Of a stretch of DNA of 15,845 nt, positions 1 through 6,727 are shown in pieces. Both the position numbers and the translations under genes were made by a program. The DNA is taken from NCBI GenBank assembly GCA_030150335.1, contig JASLGC010000210.1, positions 1 through 15,845 on the forward strand, read 5' to 3'. Origin of the DNA: Flavobacterium sp. (GTDB lineage: Bacteria > Bacteroidota > Bacteroidia > Flavobacteriales > Flavobacteriaceae). How positions within the stretch are numbered: position 1 is the first letter of the stretch; the number at the start of each line of letters is the position of its first letter. The notes beneath the pieces are model-generated. The model was given only the letters and a program-made list of their open reading frames with translations. It was not told the origin of the DNA and searched no databases.

Positions 1-10
1 TAATTATAGT

Positions 11-1129
11 ATGAAGTTTATAGTATCGAGTTCCTACTTGTTAAAGCAATTGCAAGTTCTAGGTAGTGTAATCAACAGTAGTAATACCTTACATATTTTA
101 GATAACTTCTTATTTGAGTTAGATAATAATATATTGAAGGTATCTGCTTCAGATTTGGAAACTACAATGTCAGCTACTTTAGAGATTGAATCTACAAGTC
201 AAGGAAGTATAGCTGTTCCTGCTAAATTGTTGTTGGAAACATTGAAAACATTTCCAGAACAGCCATTGACTTTTTCAGTTAAGGAAAACAATACCATTGA
301 AATCAGTTCTGATGTAGGTAAATATGTGTTAGCTTATGCATTAGGAGATGAGTTTCCTAAAGCTGAGTCTTTAGAGGATCCTTCTAAAACAGAAGTTCCT
401 GCAGGAGTGTTGGCTACTGCAATCAGCAAGACTATCTTTGCAGCAGGGAATGATGATTTAAGACCAGTTATGTCTGGGGTATTTTTTCAATTCTCTCCTT
501 CAGGTTTAATCTTTGTTGCTACGGATGCACACAAATTAGTTAAGTACTCAAGAGCAGATATTACTTCTTCGAATGAAGCAAGTTTCATTATGCCTAAGAA
601 GCCTTTGACTATTTTGAAAAACATCTTAATGGCGTCTGGAGCTGATGTAACAATTGAGTTTAATGAATCAAATGCACAGTTTGCTTTTGAAAATTACTCT
701 CTTACTTGTCGTTTAATTGACGGGAAGTATCCTAATTACGAAGCTGTAATTCCTAAAGAGAATCCAAATAAATTATTAATCAACAGAACGCAATTCTTAA
801 GTTCAGTTAGACGTGTGGCTATTTATGCGAATAAAACAACACACCAAATTAGACTTAAAGTAGCTGGTACTGAGCTTAATATTTCTGCAGAGGATATTGA
901 TTACTCAAACAAAGCTGATGAGCGTTTAACTTGTGATTATCAAGGTGATGATATGCAAATTGGATTTAACTCGCGTTTCTTATTAGAGATGTTGAATAAC
1001 TTGCAATCAGATGAGATCTTATTAGAGATGTCATTGCCAAATAGAGCAGGTATCTTAACTCCAGTTGATGGATTGGAAGATGGTGAAGCTGTAACTATGT
1101 TGGTTATGCCAGTTATGCTAAATAGCTAA
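11..1129 (+). CDS. dnaN: DNA polymerase III beta subunit (sliding clamp)
   Basis: Encodes a 372-residue beta clamp, the ring that holds the replicative polymerase and other DNA enzymes on DNA. Length and layout fit the family: three similar domains at roughly residues 1-120, 128-245 and 250-372. Recognisable stretches are the N-terminal MKFIVSSSYLLKQLQ, the central GVFFQFSPSGLIFVATDAHKL and LIDGKYPNYEAVIP, and the C-terminal end VMPVMLNS, which corresponds to the MPMRL-type tail that forms part of the partner-binding pocket. The ATG at 11 is the family-typical start; no Shine-Dalgarno is visible in the 10 nt available, and the promoter lies outside the window. The gene stands alone and is closed by a strong palindromic terminator. 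Identification is secure from sequence similarity to the family. Confidence 0.97.
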   Translation: MKFIVSSSYLLKQLQVLGSVINSSNTLHILDNFLFELDNNILKVSASDLETTMSATLEIESTSQGSIAVPAKLLLETLKTFPEQPLTFSVKENNTIEISSDVGKYVLAYALGDEFPKAESLEDPSKTEVPAGVLATAISKTIFAAGNDDLRPVMSGVFFQFSPSGLIFVATDAHKLVKYSRADITSSNEASFIMPKKPLTILKNILMASGADVTIEFNESNAQFAFENYSLTCRLIDGKYPNYEAVIPKENPNKLLINRTQFLSSVRRVAIYANKTTHQIRLKVAGTELNISAEDIDYSNKADERLTCDYQGDDMQIGFNSRFLLEMLNNLQSDEILLEMSLPNRAGILTPVDGLEDGEAVTMLVMPVMLNS

Positions 1130-1164
1130 GATAAATAGATTGTGATTTTATAAATCAAGATATT

Positions 1165-1197
1165 AAAAAAGGACTTTTATAAAAGTCCTTTTTTTTG
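1165..1197. terminator. Intrinsic terminator after dnaN
   Basis: A perfect 30-nt palindrome at 1165-1194, with GGACTTTT and AAAAGTCC as the stem core around a central AT, is flanked by an A-run on the left and a T-run on the right. Read on the plus strand it is a standard hairpin plus U-tract 36 nt after the dnaN stop. By symmetry it could also stop minus-strand transcripts. Confidence 0.9.
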
Positions 1198-1364
1198 CTT
1201 TATTGTGAATGCTTCTGAACTTAGCTCAGAAGGCAAATGAAGCGAATAGATGTCTTTAATTTTAGTCTTTTTTGAATGTCTTTTATTATTATAGAAAGCA
1301 GCTCTTAGCTATTTGTTTGTAATAGTGCTTGAAGATGTTTGGGATATAGTTCAGCCTAAAATAA

Positions 1365-1418
1365 AGGCTTTTTTCTATCTATAAATTCTCTTTTGTATTT
1401 TATTGAGAATGTTTTAGA
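1365..1418 (+). repeat. Direct repeat copy 1 (54 nt)
   Basis: First of two nearly identical copies starting AGGCTTTT and ending GAATGTTTTAGA. By hand alignment it differs from the copy at 1454-1508 by two substitutions and one inserted base. The repeat period is 89-90 nt. The near identity suggests recent duplication or gene conversion inside the older, more diverged repeat block behind dnaN. Confidence 0.85.
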
Positions 1419-1453
1419 TATAGCTCATCTATAAGATAAAGGCACTAAATAAG

Positions 1454-1508
1454 AGGCTTTTCTCTATCTATAAAGTTCTCTTTTGTGTTTTATTGAGAAT
1501 GTTTTAGA
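1454..1508 (+). repeat. Direct repeat copy 2 (55 nt)
   Basis: Second copy of the AGGCTTTT...GAATGTTTTAGA repeat, separated from copy 1 by 35 nt. It runs to within about 32 nt of the stop codon of the minus-strand gene at 1540, so it lies in that gene's 3' flank and would be transcribed if that gene reads through. Confidence 0.85.
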
Positions 1509-1539
1509 ACTTAAGTTTAACTACCGATATAAGGAAAGA

Positions 1540-1785
1540 TTAATCTTTGCTTTTAGGAATTGGCCTTTGGGCATATCTCTGTAAAGAATGTAAAGCTGTC
1601 CATATAATATAGGACAGTAAAAGTAATGAAGAGGTTAGGGATATAATTAACCCTAAGATAGTAATAGTAAATTGAAAGTCACTTCCTGTATATAGGTTTG
1701 TAACTAAGCTTTCAAAAGTAAAGTTGCTTATCCGGAATAAAAAATAAGCAAGTACTACTATAAATATTTTTGTAAAAATTCTCAT
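1540..1785 (-). CDS. Small predicted inner-membrane protein, unknown function
   Basis: An 81-residue protein not recognised as a named family. It has two hydrophobic segments: residues about 5-20 (IFIVVLAYFLF follows a short MRIFTK basic start) and about 41-66 (ILGLIISLTSSLLLLSYII). The tail is basic and polar (QRYAQRPIPKSKD). The positive-inside rule suggests both ends face the cytoplasm. The ATG at 1785 is the only sensible start. No clear promoter is seen; a weak TAGTTTTT box lies upstream on the minus strand. The next gene upstream on the same strand ends 166 nt away, so co-transcription is possible but not shown. That it is a real gene is inferred from hydrophobicity, strand agreement with its neighbour and lack of a better frame. 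Confidence 0.6.
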   Translation of the reverse strand: MRIFTKIFIVVLAYFLFRISNFTFESLVTNLYTGSDFQFTITILGLIISLTSSLLLLSYIIWTALHSLQRYAQRPIPKSKD

Positions 1786-1951
1786 GACAATAGTTATCTA
1801 ATTAATTACTTTAAAAACTATGCCAAATTTTAATATTTTGTAATTATTGGTAAAATTGTGTGGATATTTATAATAAATTTATAGATTAAGGTCTTGTGTG
1901 GGTGTTTTTGTGGTTATAAATTATTAAAATGTGAGTTTGATGATGTTTTAC

Positions 1952-2458
1952 TTACACTGAAAGCTCGTGTTTTAAAGTATTTAATTGCTCTGTGTTGTTA
2001 ACATAGTTTGACGTATGTGCAATAGGTAAACCTAATAGTTGTTTTAATCCCATAAGGTTCTGTTTAACGTCTGTATTGTTGAACTTCTTAAAGTTTATAA
2101 GATATTGAATCTGGTTACTGATGATATCTTGTATTTCAGTTGTTTTGTAATGAAGAAGTTCGCTCTCATTAATTTGAAAGAGTTTCTTTAATGTATTCAA
2201 ATCTTGTAGATGGTAATCAGGTAAGAAGTGAGTAGAAGCTATAATTTCGCTTTTTACTTCAATAAAAAGGTTGATTAAAGACTTTTTTAAGCTTTGTACG
2301 TTTTGGATGCCGTTGTTTTCTAATAGAGAATAAAAACCTAATGCTGTAATGTTTTCTTCTAATAGGTATTGAATAACTTTTTTTGTAATATCTTCTTTTT
2401 CTTTTTGATCGTGAATCTTTAAAAGAAATTCTCTAAGGTCTGAAGTAAGCATTATCAT
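1952..2458 (-). CDS. Hypothetical all-alpha cytoplasmic protein
   Basis: A 168-residue protein I do not recognise. It is rich in Leu, Ile, Asn, Lys and Glu, with no signal peptide, membrane segment or catalytic motif visible. It reads as a string of amphipathic helices (for example residues 5-35 and 60-115) with a polar C-terminus, which suggests a small soluble helical or protein-binding protein. Two Met codons lie close together (2458 and 2452); the first is annotated. A TATCTTTA box upstream, with a TTG 21 nt further out, looks like a promoter. The gene is divergent from the LytS/LytTR pair across a 322-nt region, so it is a possible target of that regulator (inference). Confidence 0.7.
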   Translation of the reverse strand: MIMLTSDLREFLLKIHDQKEKEDITKKVIQYLLEENITALGFYSLLENNGIQNVQSLKKSLINLFIEVKSEIIASTHFLPDYHLQDLNTLKKLFQINESELLHYKTTEIQDIISNQIQYLINFKKFNNTDVKQNLMGLKQLLGLPIAHTSNYVNNTEQLNTLKHELSV

Positions 2459-2480
2459 AATTGTATTTTTTTTTCTTTTG

Positions 2481-2512
2481 TAAAGATATGTTATAATGTT
2501 AAATTTTTACAA
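2481..2512 (-). promoter_or_regulatory. Putative Bacteroidota-type promoter for the 168-residue gene
   Basis: On the minus strand TATCTTTA (plus 2481-2488) matches seven of eight positions of the Bacteroidota -7 box TAnnTTTG. TTG (plus 2510-2512) sits 21 nt further upstream as a -33 element. This predicts a short leader of roughly 15-20 nt before the ATG at 2458. The -33 element lies inside one of two TTTACAAT direct repeats. Confidence 0.5.
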
Positions 2513-2533
2513 TAAGTTAAATTAATTTACAAT
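2506..2533. repeat. TTTACAAT direct repeats, possible operator
   Basis: The 8-mer TTTACAAT occurs at 2506-2513 and 2526-2533, exactly 20 nt apart, or about two helical turns. The palindrome TAAATTAATTTA (2518-2529) overlaps the second copy. The first copy covers the predicted -33 element of the minus-strand gene. The spacing resembles tandem sites used by LytTR-type regulators, but the sequence is AT-rich and no binding is shown. Confidence 0.35.
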
Positions 2534-2780
2534 CATTTGGATAATAGTCATTGAATATAAAGAAGCGAGCATTTAATTTTTCAATATTCTTTTTTATTGT
2601 TGTTTTTTATTGAAATTTAGCTTCTGTTTTTTATGAATACTATATTGCTATTTTTAGTCAATACAGGTAATTATACTCTTCATTTGATTAAAATACCTAT
2701 CAAATATTCTTTTTTAGCTTCAATAGATAACTATTTGGTTGTTTTTTAACGTCTGTTTGGTAATTTATTATTAGTTAGAT
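2534..2780. other. AT-rich divergent intergenic region with T-tracts
   Basis: The remainder of the 322-nt gap between the divergent genes. It contains at least five T-tracts of six or more. ATATTCTTTTTTA is repeated exactly at 2584-2596 and 2704-2716, and TGTTTTTTAT is repeated at 2601 and 2625. CAATA at 2582 pairs with TATTG at 2595-2599. Phased T-tracts suggest intrinsically curved DNA and probable regulatory content. I see no gene here. Confidence 0.5.
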
Positions 2781-3539
2781 TTGTTGAAAATTAGTGTTGT
2801 GGAAGCATTCTTGATTTTAGTTATAATTTTGCTTTTGGCAGTTATCGGTGGTTTAACTTATTTACTTTTTCAGTACAACAAACAACGTGTTTTATTTGAA
2901 AAAGAAAAGCATTTATTCGATTCTAAGTTGCGCTATCTTCAATTGGAAAGTTTAGAGTCTCGTCTTGATCCTCATCTATTTAAAAATATTTTAAACTCTA
3001 TTCAATCACATGCTTATCAAACCTACTTCGCTTTAGATAAGATGGCGGGAGTATTGGATTATATTTTATATGATAGTCAAAAAAAGTTTGTTTCTTTAAA
3101 GGAAGAACTTGAATTTTCAAGTCGCTTAATAGACATTAATAAGATTAAACTCAATCCACTCTTTCGATTGGATGTAAGAATAAGTGTAAATGAAGATGAG
3201 CCTTTATTTATAGAAGATTTACTTGCTCCTTTAATTTGTGTTGAAATGATTGAAAATGCTTTTAAGCATGCTGATTTGGCAAGTGCTGATGCTTTCATTT
3301 CAATTCTCTTTAAGTTTAAGAAAGGTCATTTTGATTTATTGGTATCTAACAAAAAGTCAAAGCAAAAATCACTCGTAAAACAAAAGGGAGGATATGGACT
3401 TAATGCTTTAAGCAAAAGGCTGGAGCTAATCTACGGCCCATATTTCAAGTTAGAGAAGTCAGAGGATGATAATATGTATTCAATGCATTTAAAGATTAAT
3501 TTATATGAGTTTAAAAGTAAGATGCATACTCTTAGATGA
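2781..3539 (+). CDS. LytS-type sensor histidine kinase (His_kinase family)
   Basis: A 252-residue membrane-anchored kinase expected to phosphorylate the regulator encoded directly downstream. There is one membrane helix at about residues 8-30, then a short charged linker. Next comes a PF06580-type core with the phospho-acceptor in LDPHLFKNILNSI (His65), a Bacteroidota variant of the usual NPHFLFN motif. The ATP-binding part has an N-box EMIENAFKHA (Asn159) and a G-box GGYGLNAL (203-210). There is no separate sensor domain, so any signal must be sensed through the helix or a partner. The start is unusual: an in-frame TAG sits at 2772 and no ATG follows before the membrane helix, so translation must begin at TTG 2781, TTG 2784 or GTG 2799. 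The 3' end overlaps the regulator gene by 35 nt, which suggests translational coupling. Confidence 0.88.
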   Translation: MLKISVVEAFLILVIILLLAVIGGLTYLLFQYNKQRVLFEKEKHLFDSKLRYLQLESLESRLDPHLFKNILNSIQSHAYQTYFALDKMAGVLDYILYDSQKKFVSLKEELEFSSRLIDINKIKLNPLFRLDVRISVNEDEPLFIEDLLAPLICVEMIENAFKHADLASADAFISILFKFKKGHFDLLVSNKKSKQKSLVKQKGGYGLNALSKRLELIYGPYFKLEKSEDDNMYSMHLKINLYEFKSKMHTLR

Positions 3540-4215
3540 TGAGTTGTTGGGCTTAAAATATTTAAAGATGTTGTGTGAGCAAATTGAAGAGATCGAGGTA
3601 GTGAAAGTATTTGATAATCCAACTGTTTTTTTAGAAGAAGCAAAAAGTCTTGAATTTGATGTAGCTATTCTTGATATTAATATGCCAGATATTGATGGTT
3701 TAAGCGTTGCCCAGCTCTTGCCTAATAAAGGAATTATTTTTGTTACAGCTTATAAGGAGTTTGCATTAGAAGCTTTTGAAATTGACGCTATTGATTATAT
3801 AGCTAAACCCATTAAGAAAGAGCGATTGCAGAAAGCAGTACAAAAGGCAATACGTCAAATTAAGCCTCTTGTAGAAGTTGACTTTATTACTATTAATTCG
3901 AATAAAGGGAGGGCTATCTTATATTTTAGTGATATCCTGTATATTAAAACCAATGAGTTAGATAGTCGTGACAAGGATGTTATTCTAAAGAATAATCAGG
4001 TAATTGTAGCTAAGAATATTGCTTTGGATAAGTTTGTACAAGCCTTACCTTCAAATAAGTTTTGTCGCATAAATAAGAGTGAGATTATTGCTTTGCGTAT
4101 TGTGCGTTTTTTCGGTCATGATTCAATTACAACAACGCTGCAGGACAAGAGTGGTAAGCCTTTAGAATTGACATTAGGTATGGCCTTTAAAACAGATTTT
4201 CTTGAGAAAATTTAA
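3505..4215 (+). CDS. LytTR-family response regulator
   Basis: A 236-residue transcription regulator. The receiver domain (residues about 5-120) has the acidic pair Asp11-Asp12, the phospho-acceptor Asp57 in ILDINMPDIDG, Thr81 in FVTAY and Lys101 in YIAKP, so all key residues are present. A LytTR DNA-binding domain follows at about 135-232 (from FITINSNKGRAILYFSDILYIKT to the LTLGMAFKTDFLEKI end). The start at ATG 3505 lies inside the end of the kinase gene; no other in-frame start precedes the conserved VRCILLDDE. This architecture with a LytS-type kinase just upstream is a standard two-component pair. The DNA targets are unknown; its own upstream region and the flanking genes are the first candidates. 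Confidence 0.93.
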   Translation: MSLKVRCILLDDELLGLKYLKMLCEQIEEIEVVKVFDNPTVFLEEAKSLEFDVAILDINMPDIDGLSVAQLLPNKGIIFVTAYKEFALEAFEIDAIDYIAKPIKKERLQKAVQKAIRQIKPLVEVDFITINSNKGRAILYFSDILYIKTNELDSRDKDVILKNNQVIVAKNIALDKFVQALPSNKFCRINKSEIIALRIVRFFGHDSITTTLQDKSGKPLELTLGMAFKTDFLEKI

Positions 4216-4231
4216 ATCTTGTTACACAAAA

Positions 4232-4284
4232 GTAATGTTTCATTACAAGTTGTCTTGCTTTCAATCCACTTGATTGATTTTGGT
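4232..4284 (+). terminator. Possible weak terminator after the two-component genes
   Basis: Two small hairpins follow the regulator stop: GTAATG (4232-4237) with CATTAC (4241-4246), and CAATC (4262-4266) with GATTG (4272-4276). The second is followed after a few bases by a TTTTTT run. The stems are short and GC-poor, so termination may be partial and some read-through into the antiporter gene is possible. Confidence 0.35.
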
Positions 4285-4305
4285 TTTTTATTATAGTGAC
4301 TTTTG
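4275..4305 (+). promoter_or_regulatory. Weak candidate promoter for the antiporter gene
   Basis: GACTTTTG (4298-4305) matches seven of eight positions of TAnnTTTG. A TTG ending at 4276 lies 21 nt upstream. The predicted transcript would start about 15 nt before the ATG at 4328. One mismatch falls on the important first T, so this is tentative. Confidence 0.3.
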
Positions 4306-4327
4306 AGCTGTAATAAAAATAGAAATC

Positions 4328-6595
4328 ATGACTAAGTTTAGAAATTCATTCTTATATATTGGAATAATAGGAGGGTGCTCTGCATTAATGTACTGGGTAG
4401 TTACTCAAGGAGGGAAGTTGGAGTCCGATGTAGTAAAAGTCGTTTCTGATAAAAGTGTTTTTGAAAGTTTTACAGCAACACTTTTAGATAATTTACAACA
4501 TCCTTTAGCTTTACTATTGGCTCAAATTATTACAATTGTTTTAGTAGCCAGGGTGTTTGGGTGGATTTGTAAGAAAATAGGGCAGCCAGCTGTAATTGGT
4601 GAAATCATTGCTGGTATTGCCTTAGGTCCATCTTTTGTAGGTGCTTATTTTCCTGAGTTTTCTGAGGCACTTTTTCCTGAATATTCCCTTGGAAATTTAA
4701 GCTTTTTGAGTCAAATAGGATTGATACTCTTTATGTTTGTAATTGGCATGGAATTGGATCTTAAAGTGCTTAAAAATAAAGCACACGATGCTGTTTTGAT
4801 AAGTCATGCGAGTATCATCATACCATTTGCTTTGGGTATGACATTAGCATATTACATATTTACTTCATTTGCACCAAGTGGTGTAGAATTTCTGTCTTTT
4901 GGGCTGTTTCTTGGGATTTCTATGAGTATCACAGCTTTTCCGGTATTAGCAAGAATAGTACAGGAAAGAGGTTTGCAAAAGACTCGATTAGGTACAATAG
5001 TCATCACGTGTGCCGCAGCTGATGATATTACCGCTTGGTGCTTGTTAGCTGCTGTAATTGCAATTGTACAAGCTGGTAGTTTTGTAAGCTCTTTATACAT
5101 AATAGCCTTAGCAATTATTTATGTAATTGTGATGCTGACAATGGTTAGACCATTTTTAAGTAGAATTGCAAAGTACCAAAATACAAATAAGCTATTCTCA
5201 AAGGGAACAGTTGCTATTTTCTTACTTACTTTAATTATTTCGTCATATTGCACAGAAGTTATTGGAATTCACGCTCTTTTTGGAGCATTTATGACTGGTG
5301 CTGTAATGCCTGATAATATGAAAATACGCGATATATTCATTGAAAAGGTAGAAGATATTGCGGTAATTCTATTCTTGCCACTTTTCTTTGTTTATACAGG
5401 GCTACGAACAGAAATAGGGTTGTTGAACGAGCCGTATTTATGGAAAGTTACGGGGGTGATTATCTTAGTTGCTACTGTTGGTAAATTTGTAGGTAGTGCC
5501 GTAACAGCAAAGTTTGTCGGTATTTCTTGGAAAGATAGCCTAACTATTGGGGCCTTGATGAATACTCGTGGCTTGATGGAGTTGATCGTTTTGAATATTG
5601 GATTTGACCTTGGTGTGCTTACGGGTGAAGTCTTTGCTATGATGGTTATTATGGCATTAGCGACTACTTTTATGACAGGGCCATTACTTGATTTAATAGC
5701 AAAGATATTTGGACCTCTTGGTGATGAAGAAGTGAATGTGAACACTTCAAATGTTGGGAAATATCATGTGTCTGTATTCTATGAAAACCAGTCGAGTTTA
5801 ACGCCCTTAATGAAATTAACAGCATGCCTTGTTGGAAAAGATACACGTGATACTGGTATTACAGCAATGCATTTAGTGGATAGTGAAGAGATTAGTGCGT
5901 ATAATTCTTCAGAATATGAAGAGAGTGTTTTTCAAGATGTTCAGGAAGAATCTATAAATCTGAACCATGAAATACAATGTTATTATAAAGTTTCTAATGA
6001 TATTGAAAGTGATGTGGTAGATGTAGTCAATGAGCAAATGAGTGATTTGTTATTGATTGAAATGGGGTATTCTATTTATAGAGGTTCGTTGTTGGGAAAT
6101 ATATTAGGATTTACAACTCGCATTATTAACCCTAATGTATTGTTGAATAAAGTTACCGGGAAAGAGAGAATATTTGAAAATTCTTGGTTTAATGCGCGAA
6201 CAGAGCAAATTTTAAATAGGGCAAAAGTGCCTGTAGGTATATTTATCAATAAAAATTTTGATAAAAATAATCAAGTGTTACTTCCTGTATTTTCAAAAGC
6301 AGATATAAGACTCTTAGCTTACGCACAAAAATGGATACGCAATGTTGATGCTCAAATTACTGTTTTTGACGCGACAGGAAAATTAGAAGAGTATATTGAT
6401 TTTAAAGAGCAAATTAGGTTAATAGAACAATCGAAGCCCAATCATATTAGAGTTATAAATAACACGCAATTCTCTAAAGAAATACTGGATGATTGTGATT
6501 TGATGTTGATCAGTCTTGAGGGGTGGAGTGATCTTGTGGAAGATAGAAACCTTTGGCTAAGTAATTTGCCTTCAATACTTGTGTTGCGTTTATAA
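4328..6595 (+). CDS. CPA2-family cation:proton antiporter (KefB/CHX-like)
   Basis: A 755-residue monovalent cation/proton antiporter of the inner membrane. An extra N-terminal hydrophobic segment (about 8-26) precedes the Na_H_Exchanger core (about 60-455), which has around a dozen membrane helices. The paired aspartates of the ion-binding site are in TCAAADDITAW (Asp232-Asp233). The stretch MNTRGLMELIVLNIG (411-425) is characteristic of the KefB/CHX-like branch. A cytoplasmic tail of about 290 residues (465-755) with alternating strand/helix pattern resembles the degenerate USP-like tails of CHX antiporters. There is no clear TrkA-N nucleotide-binding glycine motif. Na+ or K+ specificity cannot be read from sequence. 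It lies 112 nt after the LytTR regulator and ends with its own terminator. Confidence 0.9.
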   Translation: MTKFRNSFLYIGIIGGCSALMYWVVTQGGKLESDVVKVVSDKSVFESFTATLLDNLQHPLALLLAQIITIVLVARVFGWICKKIGQPAVIGEIIAGIALGPSFVGAYFPEFSEALFPEYSLGNLSFLSQIGLILFMFVIGMELDLKVLKNKAHDAVLISHASIIIPFALGMTLAYYIFTSFAPSGVEFLSFGLFLGISMSITAFPVLARIVQERGLQKTRLGTIVITCAAADDITAWCLLAAVIAIVQAGSFVSSLYIIALAIIYVIVMLTMVRPFLSRIAKYQNTNKLFSKGTVAIFLLTLIISSYCTEVIGIHALFGAFMTGAVMPDNMKIRDIFIEKVEDIAVILFLPLFFVYTGLRTEIGLLNEPYLWKVTGVIILVATVGKFVGSAVTAKFVGISWKDSLTIGALMNTRGLMELIVLNIGFDLGVLTGEVFAMMVIMALATTFMTGPLLDLIAKIFGPLGDEEVNVNTSNVGKYHVSVFYENQSSLTPLMKLTACLVGKDTRDTGITAMHLVDSEEISAYNSSEYEESVFQDVQEESINLNHEIQCYYKVSNDIESDVVDVVNEQMSDLLLIEMGYSIYRGSLLGNILGFTTRIINPNVLLNKVTGKERIFENSWFNARTEQILNRAKVPVGIFINKNFDKNNQVLLPVFSKADIRLLAYAQKWIRNVDAQITVFDATGKLEEYIDFKEQIRLIEQSKPNHIRVINNTQFSKEILDDCDLMLISLEGWSDLVEDRNLWLSNLPSILVLRL

Positions 6596-6618
6596 AAACC
6601 TTAGTTATGTGATTAATC

Positions 6619-6650
6619 AAAGGCTATCATTTCGTATGATGCCTTTTTTT
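6619..6650 (+). terminator. Intrinsic terminator after the antiporter gene
   Basis: AAAGGC (6619-6624) plus ATCAT (6626-6630) pair with ATGAT (6636-6640) plus GCCTTT (6641-6646), with one bulged T and the loop TTCGT. A T-run follows immediately. It lies 23 nt after the stop and separates the antiporter from the next gene. Confidence 0.85.
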
Positions 6651-6727
6651 CATTAGAGGATACACAATATGAGAAATATATTTAATACCTTCACGAGTGA
6701 TAGAATTAAATAGACTTTAATTAGTAT

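Larger units (their letters stand above)
1198..1539. other. Non-coding region with degenerate hairpin repeats
   Basis: About 340 nt without a credible gene. It holds four related segments beginning near 1201, 1328, 1401 and 1491. They share a core of the form GAATGtttt-arm-ATAGCTC-arm followed by AAGGC. Three of them can form a hairpin around the shared loop: CTTCTGA (1212-1218) with TCAGAAG (1226-1232); TTTGGG (1338-1343) with CCTAAA (1355-1360, one G-U pair); and TAGAT with ATCTA near 1414-1431. The segment at 1491 instead contains the palindrome AACTTAAGTT. Function unknown. Confidence 0.6.

Noticed and set aside
1198..1539. Origin of replication next to dnaN
   Set aside because: There is no dnaA gene, no cluster of TTATCCACA-type boxes and no GATC-rich or 13-mer array; dnaN alone does not mark the origin in this phylum.
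3431..3643. A 70-codon minus-strand frame across the kinase/regulator junction
   Set aside because: Both plus-strand genes are well supported here, and the frame has no recognisable features.
4852..5100. An 82-codon minus-strand frame inside the antiporter gene
   Set aside because: It is antisense to the ion-binding motif region of a clear gene and has no independent support.
5392..5745. A 117-codon minus-strand frame inside the antiporter gene
   Set aside because: It lies wholly antisense to a conserved membrane-core segment (including the NTRG motif). Its composition is what the complement of hydrophobic codons gives, and it has no promoter or family resemblance.
6669..6713. A 14-codon frame (MRNIFNTFTSDRIK) just upstream of the 494-residue gene, considered as a leader peptide
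   Set aside because: It has no run of a regulatory amino acid and no attenuator hairpin after it; such short frames are expected by chance.
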